The notes beneath the pieces are model-generated. The model was given only the letters and a program-made list of their open reading frames with translations, ran no database searches and had not been told where the DNA came from. A stretch of 18,272 nucleotides of DNA from Firmicutes bacterium UBA6811 (GTDB taxonomy: Bacteria > Bacillota > SHA-98 > UBA4971): assembly GCA_002452295.1 (NCBI GenBank), contig DKEX01000097.1, positions 1 to 18,272 on the forward strand. The letters are read 5' to 3'. The position numbers were made by a program, and so were the translations under genes. Positions 1 through 7,601 of this stretch are shown one piece after another; the stretch's first letter is position 1, and every line of letters starts with the position of its first letter.

Positions 1-2
1 AC

Positions 3-215
3 GGGGTTGAGGAGGGCCAGGCGAGACTCGGGCTGCACCTTGGACGAGTCGAGTCCGAGATCGGCGAGCTGAAGACCGGCCAGCTAAGACTCGAAACCCG
101 CCTCGAAAACGAAGTCATCGACAAGATCCGCATTCTGTTCGATGCGTTCCAGTTGCACGAAGAGAGACTCGAGCGCCACGAGGAGAGGCTTGAACCCCAT
201 CGAAAGCGGACCTGA
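3..215 (+). CDS. C-terminal end of a coiled-coil protein (5' truncated)
   Basis: An open frame enters from the left edge and stops with TGA at 213-215, giving about 70 residues. The piece is strongly charged and helical, with repeated Glu/Arg/Leu heptad-like spacing (RLETRLENEVIDKI, then HEERLERHEERLE near the end), which is typical of a coiled coil. Similar short coiled-coil proteins with an LENEVIDKI-like segment are, from memory, common as hypothetical proteins in Clostridia-type Firmicutes; no function is known to me. The gene converges on the minus-strand frame ending at 245, with only 29 bases between the stops. The start and most of the protein lie outside the window. Confidence 0.6.
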   Translation, partial: GVEEGQARLGLHLGRVESEIGELKTGQLRLETRLENEVIDKIRILFDAFQLHEERLERHEERLEPHRKRT

Positions 216-244
216 TACTACCTCCGCCGACACCCGCTTCCTCA

Positions 245-889
245 TCACCCAGGTCGCCAGGATTCAGAGGCTTGCAGAGCGACGCGCCCATTCTCGCGTA
301 CACCCACCTCTCTGACAGACCTCAAAGAGGAGATGTCGGGCTGATCTTCCGCGGCGGCCTGCTTCTCGATGTCCCACAGCCAATCTTCGAGATCTTCTTC
401 AGAGATGCCCGATAGACCAGGGAGATACCGGTAGAGGATTCCGGAATGTAACCCGCGCTTGCCTTGAAGGTCAAGAAGCCTACGCCGTGAGCACTTGGGC
501 CCGTCTACGAACCTGACAAACCCAACACGCTCCAACTCACCCCGGGGAGGATCCCCGCCGGAAAGCGGGTCATCCCAATCCAGGCTCGTGCCTGCATCTA
601 TGACTTCCTTCCGCTCCAAGGGCTTCACCTCCTCCACTCGGAATCTCAGTGTAGCCTCATCACTCCATAGCATCTCGAAGGGCAAGTCCATCAGGTGGCG
701 CGGCAGCGCGACACGGGAATGGAATCCCTTCGGCACATGCCTTACGACGATATGCTGACGCGCGCATAAGTGATCCCGACTTTCCCTTCGCAAGGGGCAG
801 CGGGCGCGGCTGCCACTGTAGACGTTGATACGCACGTTCGGCTGCCCTGACAGTTGCGCCGGGTGGCTCCCCTCCCAGCCTACCCTCAC
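245..889 (-). CDS. Hypothetical protein, possibly a decayed gene
   Basis: This is a 214-codon frame starting at a GTG at 889. I do not recognise the family. Residues from about 47 to 190 look like real protein: balanced composition, acidic and aromatic stretches such as DLEDWLWDIEKQ, and no low-complexity runs. The first ~45 residues are rich in Arg, Ser and Cys and look untranslated. No convincing ribosome site precedes the GTG (a GAGG lies 8 bases upstream) or the internal ATG at 691. It could be a real small gene with a later start, or a pseudogene that has lost its 5' end. The opposite strand also has frames here, but they look worse. Confidence 0.4.
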   Translation of the reverse strand: MRVGWEGSHPAQLSGQPNVRINVYSGSRARCPLRRESRDHLCARQHIVVRHVPKGFHSRVALPRHLMDLPFEMLWSDEATLRFRVEEVKPLERKEVIDAGTSLDWDDPLSGGDPPRGELERVGFVRFVDGPKCSRRRLLDLQGKRGLHSGILYRYLPGLSGISEEDLEDWLWDIEKQAAAEDQPDISSLRSVREVGVRENGRVALQASESWRPG

Positions 890-1031
890 GATGATAGCCT
901 CAATGGGCTTCCCCTGGTGTCTACGGTCGTCCTCGCACAGGCGTTCCCATCATGATGCCGCTCGCGACGCGCCGCCTCAGGGCCCCAGCCTGAGCGGGCT
1001 TTCTCGTTGCTCCGGACGACCCGTTCGTGAC

Positions 1032-1047
1032 AGGCACGGCTCTTGCG
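1032..1047 (+). promoter_or_regulatory. Sigma-54 (-24/-12) promoter of the envelope gene cluster
   Basis: The sequence aGGCACGgctcTTGCg matches the RpoN consensus TGGCACG-N4-TTGCW at 14 of 16 positions, with exact spacing between GG (1033-1034) and GC (1045-1046). The predicted transcription start is near 1058, about 74 bases before the ATG at 1132. Two sigma-54 activators are encoded in the same window, which supports use of this promoter. The match is direct; its activity is inferred. Confidence 0.7.
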
Positions 1048-1131
1048 ATACGTGTCCCTCCGACGGCGGTTGGTCGCATGTACAAAGACCGCCATGAGCA
1101 CGGATTTGTTAACACGCGAGGAGGGCTAGTG

Positions 1132-2967
1132 ATGCTGCACCGGCGGATGGTCCTTGCGATATTCATCGGATTCCTTGTGCTTGGGTGCGCGGCACCAGCT
1201 TTTGGGGGCTCCCTCACTGTCTATAGATTGGAGCCATCCAGCGAATGGGTTGAACTCCCGCCGGTTAACCCATACGCCACGGCGGTGAGGGGGAACCCCT
1301 TGCAGGGATGGGGATGCGCCGGGACCGTGTCCCTGCCGGTCAGGGCGACGGCCACCTTCGAGCCGGATATGCGCAGGGCCGAGATCACCGTGGACTTCAT
1401 CCCGGTGTCCAGGGACATCCGCCCCAACGACGCCAGGCTCTTCATCGCGCCGCTGGGCAGGCGCCTCGAGTGGCGGGTCGCGATAACGGTGAGGAACCCC
1501 AACGACATCGCCATGAGACAGGTGAAAGTGCGCGATGAGTTCGGCCCGGCGTTCCGCGCCACCCTGGCGGGAAGGCCGCAGGGGGACGCGCGCATCGAGG
1601 GTGACGACCCCAGGGGCCGCCTGCTCCTGAACCCGACCCTCGTCTGGGACATCGGGGACCTTGCGCCCAGCGAGGCAGCCAGGGCCGAGGTGACTGTGGT
1701 CACCGGCCGGGACGGCCACGGAAGCCAGCACTTCACGCGCGAGGGGATCTACTCCATCGACACGGGCGCCCGGCTGACATACGTCCTTGCAGGACAGTCC
1801 CAGATACGAAACGCACCCCCCGGGAGCGTCATCGCTCGCAAGGACGCCGACGCCCTGCGCGGCGACGGGGCACCGTTTGATGTCCCGGCCAGCCCCATTG
1901 CAGGTGAGGGTAGCCCGGGACCCGGATCAGGGCCTGCGGTCCCATCCGTGTCACCCATAGTCAGCAAAGGACCACAGGTAGGAGTGGTCATGAGGCGAGT
2001 GAACGAGGAGGGGGGAATCGGCGCCCGTGGCATCTCACGGCAGGGCGGGCGGTTCGATCTCGCGGCCGTGGCAGCGACCCCAAATGTCACCGAAGTCGGC
2101 ACCGGCATTGATCAGAGATTTGTGGTTCCTCCGGGTGAATATGCGGAATGGGAGGTCAGTATCGCCATCACGAACTTGGCTGAGTTAGGCTGGTCTGAGT
2201 GGACCATGGCGATCACTTTCGGAGCTGAGCTGTCGGTGGAGGAGGTCCCAGGAACAAGGGACATAGTCCCTCCATTCCCGTGGTGGCCCTTTGACCCGGG
2301 TACCGGTGACCCGCTCGACATCATTCGTGACCCGACGACCGCGAAGGTAGACGTCAGATGGGGATGGTCGGGCGACTTCCTGTGCTTCATTCAAGGCACC
2401 CGCGCCGTGGTGAAGCTGAAGGTCTATACCACCTCGCCTACCGGATATGCGCCGAGTGAGCTTGACTACATCTTCAGCCATTTCATGATGCTCCACTTCC
2501 TGCCTTATAATGGCATTCCCGCTACCATCAGGCTTGATGCGATATACATACGGTCCGAGAGCGAGGCGCACGCGGACATCGCGCTCAGCGCCACCCGGCT
2601 CGACTGGCGCGTGCGCAAGCCCGGCACATACGCGTCCATAGCTACCGAGATGACCTTCGCAGGCACCGGGAACCTCTCGGTCCAGTTCGATGATTTCGCA
2701 GACCTGGCGCGCCAGGATGGCGGAGCAGCGATCATCGCGACCTGGTATGGTTTCGGCCAGGACCTCGGCGCGGTGGAATCCTCAGGCTGGATTGTAGCCG
2801 ACGACCTCAACCTGGACAGTAATTCACGCGGCCCGATAGCGCTCGATCCGACAACCCCGACCACGCTCCGGATGTGGTCGAAGATAGCCGTGGGCGAGGA
2901 AGACTCGTCCTGCGAGTACGAGGATGTGGGGGTGATCACCTTCATCGTGAGCAACGGCGGGCCCTGA
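1132..2967 (+). CDS. Exported protein with DUF11-like N-terminal module and novel C-terminal domain
   Basis: 611 residues from the ATG at 1132, chosen because AGGAGGG (1119-1125) sits 6 bases upstream and a signal peptide follows at once. The longer in-frame extension would start inside the sigma-54 promoter. Residues 1-25 form a signal sequence; VLGC at 16-19 is a possible but weak lipobox. Residues ~110-225 resemble DUF11-type beta repeats (RNPNDIAMRQVKVRDEF, then LVWDIGDLAPSE and GIYSIDTGARLTY). A Pro/Gly/Ser-rich linker spans ~245-280. A second beta-rich region follows at ~325-480. Residues ~487-608 match the C-terminal domain of the next gene (DWRVRKPGTYA, FGQDLGAVESSGW, SSCEYED). It is the first gene of a five-gene cluster. 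Its role is unknown; a surface or periplasmic structural protein is likely. Confidence 0.85.
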   Translation: MLHRRMVLAIFIGFLVLGCAAPAFGGSLTVYRLEPSSEWVELPPVNPYATAVRGNPLQGWGCAGTVSLPVRATATFEPDMRRAEITVDFIPVSRDIRPNDARLFIAPLGRRLEWRVAITVRNPNDIAMRQVKVRDEFGPAFRATLAGRPQGDARIEGDDPRGRLLLNPTLVWDIGDLAPSEAARAEVTVVTGRDGHGSQHFTREGIYSIDTGARLTYVLAGQSQIRNAPPGSVIARKDADALRGDGAPFDVPASPIAGEGSPGPGSGPAVPSVSPIVSKGPQVGVVMRRVNEEGGIGARGISRQGGRFDLAAVAATPNVTEVGTGIDQRFVVPPGEYAEWEVSIAITNLAELGWSEWTMAITFGAELSVEEVPGTRDIVPPFPWWPFDPGTGDPLDIIRDPTTAKVDVRWGWSGDFLCFIQGTRAVVKLKVYTTSPTGYAPSELDYIFSHFMMLHFLPYNGIPATIRLDAIYIRSESEAHADIALSATRLDWRVRKPGTYASIATEMTFAGTGNLSVQFDDFADLARQDGGAAIIATWYGFGQDLGAVESSGWIVADDLNLDSNSRGPIALDPTTPTTLRMWSKIAVGEEDSSCEYEDVGVITFIVSNGGP

Positions 2968-3215
2968 TAAGGCGTGATGTGGCAGGGCAGACCTGTGCAA
3001 CCCGTGTCGGGGGACAGGTGAAGCGGCGGTCTGGGTAGGCCCAGCCCATCGAGACAGGTGGCCAAATGAGTACAGCCTTGGGCTCCGGGAAGGGCTACGG
3101 GGCATGCCAGGACCAGGGTCTCGGGACGGGTACTCCGAACCCGCCGCGAAAACCAATGTGAGATCCAGGATGTGCCGAGGTCGATGAGACCTCAGCAAAG
3201 AGAAAAGGAGGCTGA

Positions 3216-3953
3216 ATGCCTAACATGAAGAGAACCATTTTGCTACTCGCGTTGATGGCGGTTATGCTGGTGCCGGTGGCCGCCCTTGCGGCAAGCCCCG
3301 GTGTCCCTCTGCCGGCAAATGCGATCGAGGTCGAGACCTGGAAGCTCGTTGAGGGCCAGTGGGTCTCCCAGGAAACGGGCAACATCGAGGCGCTGGCCCG
3401 CTGCTGGTCCAGCAACCCGGTCTTGGGTTCCTGCAATAAGGCAAGCTGGGTCGTCACGTTCACCCACCATGCCTCAGTGGCCCAATGGATAGAGTGGACC
3501 CTCAGCGGGTCCCGCTGGGACTGGCGGATCAGGAAGCCCGGGACGTACGCGGCCGACTGCATAACCGCCACGCTCAAGAGCAACAACGATGTTGCCATAG
3601 ACTACGATGGTTTCGCGGACCTAGCTTACCTCGAAGCGGGCGAGGGCGTGAAGCAGACCATCGACACATACTACTCCTTCGGCGCGACTCTGGCAGAGGC
3701 AGAGGCTAACGGCTGGGTGGGGGCGTCTGCGCTCAACGAGGAGCACGACGTCATCGACGACAGCCAGGCGTTGCACGACGGGTTGAGCACGAAGCTCTGG
3801 AACAAGATCGTGGTGGAGAACTGCAACTCGTCCTGCGAGTACGAGGACCAGAGCACGATAACCATCTCCCTGACAAACCTGAAGCACTGGATCGATCCGG
3901 ACACTGGCAACTTCAAGGCAGACCAGATTGGGTCGCAGCCGCCGACACCCTAG
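3216..3953 (+). CDS. Small exported protein with the same novel domain
   Basis: 245 residues. AAAAGGAGG (3203-3211) lies 4 bases before the ATG; a second ATG at 3225 would also keep the signal peptide (MKRTILLLALMAVMLVPVAALA, cleavage after ALA). After a short N-terminal region with Cys63 and Cys73, residues ~98-221 match residues ~487-608 of the upstream protein: WDWRIRKPGTYA, GFADL, YYSFGATLAEAEANGW, LWNKIVV, SSCEYED. This looks like a minimal, single-domain version of the larger neighbour. The family is not recognised. The spacing from the previous gene is 248 bases, so a separate promoter is possible, though no clear one is visible. By analogy with major/minor subunit pairs, one could be a structural subunit and the other a tip or anchor; that is inference. 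Confidence 0.85.
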   Translation: MPNMKRTILLLALMAVMLVPVAALAASPGVPLPANAIEVETWKLVEGQWVSQETGNIEALARCWSSNPVLGSCNKASWVVTFTHHASVAQWIEWTLSGSRWDWRIRKPGTYAADCITATLKSNNDVAIDYDGFADLAYLEAGEGVKQTIDTYYSFGATLAEAEANGWVGASALNEEHDVIDDSQALHDGLSTKLWNKIVVENCNSSCEYEDQSTITISLTNLKHWIDPDTGNFKADQIGSQPPTP

Positions 3954-4112
3954 ACAGTGGACACCCAGGCGGTGAGCCCGGTCAAATGGATCGCGCCCCA
4001 GGCTGAGCGGGGCCAGTAATGCACAGCCCGCGGCCCGGTCGCCTGGCAGACGCCATTACAAGCCCTTCCCGGCGGCCCTGTATCACCGAGTAAGGTGAGC
4101 CATACACGAGAG

Positions 4113-4144
4113 GATCAGGGGTGGCCAGGCAGCCACCCCTGATC
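4113..4144 (+). other. Perfect 13-bp hairpin in the leader of the next gene
   Basis: GATCAGGGGTGGC (4113-4125) and its exact complement (4132-4144) flank a 6-base loop. The hairpin ends 24 bases before the ATG at 4169 and just before the GAGAGGAG ribosome site. No T-run follows, so it is not a standard terminator. It could stabilise the mRNA, mark a processing point, or bind a protein. Confidence 0.6.
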
Positions 4145-4168
4145 GAACCGGAGAGGAGATTTACGAGG

Positions 4169-5995
4169 ATGTTCCCCTGGCCAGTTTTATCATCTAGCAT
4201 CGCCCGGTCCGGTCCGGACACGGGCCGGATCCGAAGACGCATACGGCGGGCGCTCGCTGCATCAGCCCTGCTAGCGTGTCTCGTATGGGGTGTGGCCGAG
4301 GCACAGATATCCATCAGCCTGACGCCGCTTCTTGTGGATCTCACAGCCGCCCCAGGAGAGACGAAGACGTTCGATGTGCTGCTGGTCAATGAGAGCAAAG
4401 TGGCAAGCGGGCATTTTCGCGTGTTCACCACTGACGTGGCCGAGAAACCCAACGGCGACTACTGTGTCGTTGAACCGGCCGGCGGCAAGTACTCTTGTGC
4501 CAAGTGGATAAAGCTTTCTGTGGATGAAGCCACCCTTGGACCAGGGGAAGGCCTTTTGGTAGCAGGAAAGCTCACGGTGCCCAGGGGCGTGTATGGCGGC
4601 AGGTATGCGGCGGTAGTCTTCGAACTTGCCCCGGAGAAACGCAGGGAGGACGCCTTCGCGTCCACGGAGTTTGTGCAGAGGTTCGTGACCGTGGTGGAGG
4701 TATCGATCCCTGCGCCGAGGGTGCGCAAGATCGTGAGCATCTCCGGCTTCACCGTCAAGGAGGCGCGCGATAACCCGCGCTACGCCAACGCATTGGGCAA
4801 GGACGCCTTGATCCTCGTGGCCGAGGTCAAGAACGAAGGCAATACGCACGTCTTCACGCGCGGCTTTCTGACCCTTAGGGACGGCTCCGGCAAGCGCCTG
4901 CGCCAGATTCCCCTCGGGGGCGGCCGCGGGCTGGTGCTGCCCGAAACAAGCGTGAACCTGGTCTCGGTGCTGCCAGCTGGGCTTGCCCCCGGCAACTACA
5001 TCGCGGATATCGCGGTCAAGTATGGCGGCATGAGGCCGGCCCTGGCCAAGGTGCCTTTTGCGGTCGGCGCGAGGGATGCGAGGGCAAAGGGAGTCGAGGG
5101 CGAAGCGAAATTGGCGCCGTTTGGCGTGGAGCCTTCGGACATGGACATCACTTATCCGCCGGGCGCGGTGGCGGCCCGCTCTATTGTGGTGGAGAACAAG
5201 TCCGACACGCCCATCCACGTGGAGGGCAAGGCCTTGCCGCTTGTGTACGACGAGGAGGGCGAGCTTGTCCAGGACGAGTCCGCGTTGAACGCTGCGCCCG
5301 CCGATTGGAGCTGTGCGGGCTGGGTGGAGCTGCGGCCTGCCAGCATGGACATCCGCCCCGGGGGCAGGCAGGTTGTCCGGCTCATGATCAGCATTCCAAA
5401 GGACCAGGCAGGCGGCAGGTATGCGAACCTCGTGTTCACAGCGACGCCGGCCAGCGGAGCGACTGGCGAGTCGGGCGCAGCCGGTGCCGCTGGTTCCGCA
5501 GGGGCGGGCACAGGGGGTGCGGCAGGCCAGGCAGGCGCTTCCGGTGTGGGCAGCACGGCGGCGGTCCCTGCGTGGACTGGCGAGGCCGGCACTGTGGTCT
5601 TCCTCACCGTGGGCAAAAAGGTGGAGAAGCAGGCCGAGCTTGCGGAGATCAAGGCGGAGAATGGCGGCCCCTCTGTGGGATGGGTTTTCACCACCACCTT
5701 CAAGAACGCCGGCACGACTCACGTCAAGCCGCAGGTTGTGTTCACCATCAAGAAGCACGTCATGCCCGAGAGCGTCCCCGGGGTCGAGTATGTCGGCCCG
5801 GGATCGTGGAAGGAACTCGACTCGATAGACCTCGGCGAGCTTGATAACATAGTCCTTCCCGGCGGCACGAGGCTGCTGCAGGCAGGGTACTCGCGCCCGC
5901 TCGAGCCGGGCGACTACATGGTCGAGGTCACCGTGAAGTACGGCGGGAAAGTGCCGCTCTATGCGTCAAAGGAGTTTAGCGTGAAGCAGCCCTGA
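4169..5995 (+). CDS. Exported protein with two chaperone/DUF916-like beta modules
   Basis: 608 residues from the ATG at 4169, preceded by GAGAGGAG (from about 4151 to 4158). A GTG at 4121 is in frame but lies in the hairpin and has no ribosome site. The N-terminus is Arg-rich, followed by a hydrophobic stretch (~29-42) and a likely cleavage at AEA/Q45. Residues ~48-300 and ~317-608 are two copies of one module. Compare YGGRYAAVVFELAP with AGGRYANLVFTATP, and NYIADIAVKYGG with DYMVEVTVKYGG. The fold pattern (SPLLVDL, then GETKTFDVLLVN) resembles the DUF916/WxL-associated and fimbrial-chaperone-like Ig folds. A Gly/Ala-rich linker (~429-466) is inserted in the second copy. A role in holding or anchoring secreted subunits is plausible; it is not proven. 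Confidence 0.8.
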   Translation: MFPWPVLSSSIARSGPDTGRIRRRIRRALAASALLACLVWGVAEAQISISLTPLLVDLTAAPGETKTFDVLLVNESKVASGHFRVFTTDVAEKPNGDYCVVEPAGGKYSCAKWIKLSVDEATLGPGEGLLVAGKLTVPRGVYGGRYAAVVFELAPEKRREDAFASTEFVQRFVTVVEVSIPAPRVRKIVSISGFTVKEARDNPRYANALGKDALILVAEVKNEGNTHVFTRGFLTLRDGSGKRLRQIPLGGGRGLVLPETSVNLVSVLPAGLAPGNYIADIAVKYGGMRPALAKVPFAVGARDARAKGVEGEAKLAPFGVEPSDMDITYPPGAVAARSIVVENKSDTPIHVEGKALPLVYDEEGELVQDESALNAAPADWSCAGWVELRPASMDIRPGGRQVVRLMISIPKDQAGGRYANLVFTATPASGATGESGAAGAAGSAGAGTGGAAGQAGASGVGSTAAVPAWTGEAGTVVFLTVGKKVEKQAELAEIKAENGGPSVGWVFTTTFKNAGTTHVKPQVVFTIKKHVMPESVPGVEYVGPGSWKELDSIDLGELDNIVLPGGTRLLQAGYSRPLEPGDYMVEVTVKYGGKVPLYASKEFSVKQP

Positions 5996-6039
5996 CAGCC
6001 GCGCGCAACCCACCGGCGGGGACGGCCATTTGCTGTTTC

Positions 6040-6104
6040 GAGCCGAGCCGAGCCAAGCCAGGCCAAGCCGAGCTGTGCCAGGCCGGTCGAGGTCAGGCTG
6101 AGCT
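6040..6104 (+). repeat. Imperfect pentanucleotide repeat, about 13 units of (R)AGCC
   Basis: From 6040 the spacer reads as five-base units: GAGCC three times, then AAGCC, AGGCC, AAGCC, GAGCT, and more diverged units to about 6104. It lies between the two-module gene and the secretin gene, ending about 43 bases before the ribosome site. The repeat is direct observation. Phase variation of spacing, or simple slippage drift, are both possible. Confidence 0.6.
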
Positions 6105-6162
6105 TGCGGGGCGGGGCTTGAGCTCCGGCCGAGTCTAGGCTGATTTGGAGGAGGAGTCACGG

Positions 6163-7410
6163 ATGTTTGAATCGAGAGGTTTCGCACCGGGCGGGAGGAA
6201 CCCGGCAAGAAGGTTGGGGCTTGGGCTCGTGCTGGCGTTCGTGCTGGCGGCTGTCATGCTAGCCCTGCCGCAGGTATCGCTGGCTGAAGATATCCTGGTG
6301 ACCAACGTGTTCGACGGCGCCGACATCATAAGCGCCCTTCGCGACATCTCCGCGCAGACGGGAGTCAACATCATGGCCGACGCGACGGTGCAGGGGTGGG
6401 TCACGGTCGAGCTGCGCGACGTTCCCCTGGAGAAGGCGCTCGAGATGATCGTTGCGCCGCTCGGCTACACCTTCGTCAAGGTGGGCGACTACTACGTCGT
6501 CGGGTCGGCGGACGCCAAGAACCCGACGTTCCCGCTCCTCACCCGCACTGAGGTGGTCAAGCTCAAGTACGTGAAGGCCGAGAACGCCGCCAAGCTGCTC
6601 TCGGACTTCTTCGCCCCATATGTCAAGGTAGGTGCCGCCGACAACGTGCTGGTTGTCACGGGCTCGGCCAGCATGGTCCAGCGCATCATGGCGGACATCG
6701 CCCAGGTCGACCGCGCGGCGCCCCAGGTCATGCTGGAGGCGCTCGTGATGGAGATATCGTCCGACAGCGGCAAGTCGTTCGGGGCGGACTGGCGATACGA
6801 GGGTAGCGGCGGCGAGGTCGACCCGACGGTGCCTGCGTCGGGCTTCGTTGATTTCGTGTCGGGCATCTGGGGGGCCAAGTACAACGTCGCTGGCGGCCTC
6901 GAGCACATCATCGCGTCCATGAAGGCCCTCCTCGACTCTGGCAAGGCGCAGATCCACGCGACGCCCAGCATCGCCACGGTTGACGGCGAGCCTGCCGAGA
7001 TATTCCTGGGCAAGGACCGCTACTTCACCGTGACGACGGGCAGCAACAGCGACACGTCGACGCGGCTCGAGTCCATACGGACGGGCATCTCCCTCAAGTT
7101 CACGCCGCGCGTGTCGGAGACCGGCGAGATCCTGGTGAAGATAGAGCCCGAGGTGAGCGACGCGGTGGAGACCGCCGACGGGCTGCCCCTCGTGAACAGG
7201 CGCAAGGCCTCGACGTCCATCAGGGTGAAGGACGGAGAGACCATAGTCATCGGCGGACTGAAGCTGAAGTCCGAGTATGAGACGAAGTCCAAGGTGCCGC
7301 TCCTCGGCGACCTGCCGATCTTGGGCCTGCTCTTCAGCAGCACCCGTAAGGCGTCCACCGAGACCGAGGTCGTCATATTCATAACGCCCAGGATCATGCC
7401 GCAGCACTGA
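6163..7410 (+). CDS. Short secretin (PilQ/GspD family)
   Basis: 415 residues from the ATG at 6163; GGAGGAGGAG (6147-6156) is 6 bases upstream. It has a signal peptide at 1-41 (cleavage near SLA/ED). Residues ~43-115 form an STN/N0-like domain (LRDISAQTGVNIMAD, VELRDVPLEKALEMI). Residues ~130-185 form a secretin N (NolW-type) domain (VVKLKYVKAENAAKLL). Residues ~188-410 form the secretin channel domain with the hallmark VPLLGDLPILGLLF near 378-391 and a terminal EVVIFITPR strand. At 415 residues it is short for PilQ or GspD, with a single NolW-type repeat and no AMIN domain. Secretins form outer-membrane rings, so this implies a diderm cell. It may be the export pore for the upstream exported proteins. 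Confidence 0.93.
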   Translation: MFESRGFAPGGRNPARRLGLGLVLAFVLAAVMLALPQVSLAEDILVTNVFDGADIISALRDISAQTGVNIMADATVQGWVTVELRDVPLEKALEMIVAPLGYTFVKVGDYYVVGSADAKNPTFPLLTRTEVVKLKYVKAENAAKLLSDFFAPYVKVGAADNVLVVTGSASMVQRIMADIAQVDRAAPQVMLEALVMEISSDSGKSFGADWRYEGSGGEVDPTVPASGFVDFVSGIWGAKYNVAGGLEHIIASMKALLDSGKAQIHATPSIATVDGEPAEIFLGKDRYFTVTTGSNSDTSTRLESIRTGISLKFTPRVSETGEILVKIEPEVSDAVETADGLPLVNRRKASTSIRVKDGETIVIGGLKLKSEYETKSKVPLLGDLPILGLLFSSTRKASTETEVVIFITPRIMPQH

Positions 7411-7601
7411 CGCTGATCCGGACCGGGCCGGACCACGCGAGCCGCCCCGGCCGGGTAGAGCCGTGGCGGGCTGGACCAGGTGGGGTCGGCCGTGCGGCGC
7501 AAGTGGCTCACGGTGCGGGCAGCAGGCAGCGGACAGCACGCGGGAGGTGCAGGTGGTATCAGGAGTGTGGGCCTAACCAGGGAAGGAAGGAGTGTGGCCA
7601 G

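Noticed and set aside
1177..1190. Lipobox VLGC in the first exported protein
   Set aside because: Leu at the position before Gly is uncommon and an ordinary signal peptide fits as well; left as a possibility, not a call.
4271..5758. A 495-residue minus-strand frame across the two-module gene
   Set aside because: Arg/His/Gly-rich shadow of a well-supported exported protein; no ribosome site and no recognisable motif. Long antisense frames are expected in DNA this GC-rich.
6259..7539. A 426-residue minus-strand frame across the secretin gene
   Set aside because: Shadow frame, Arg/His-rich; the plus strand encodes a clear secretin.
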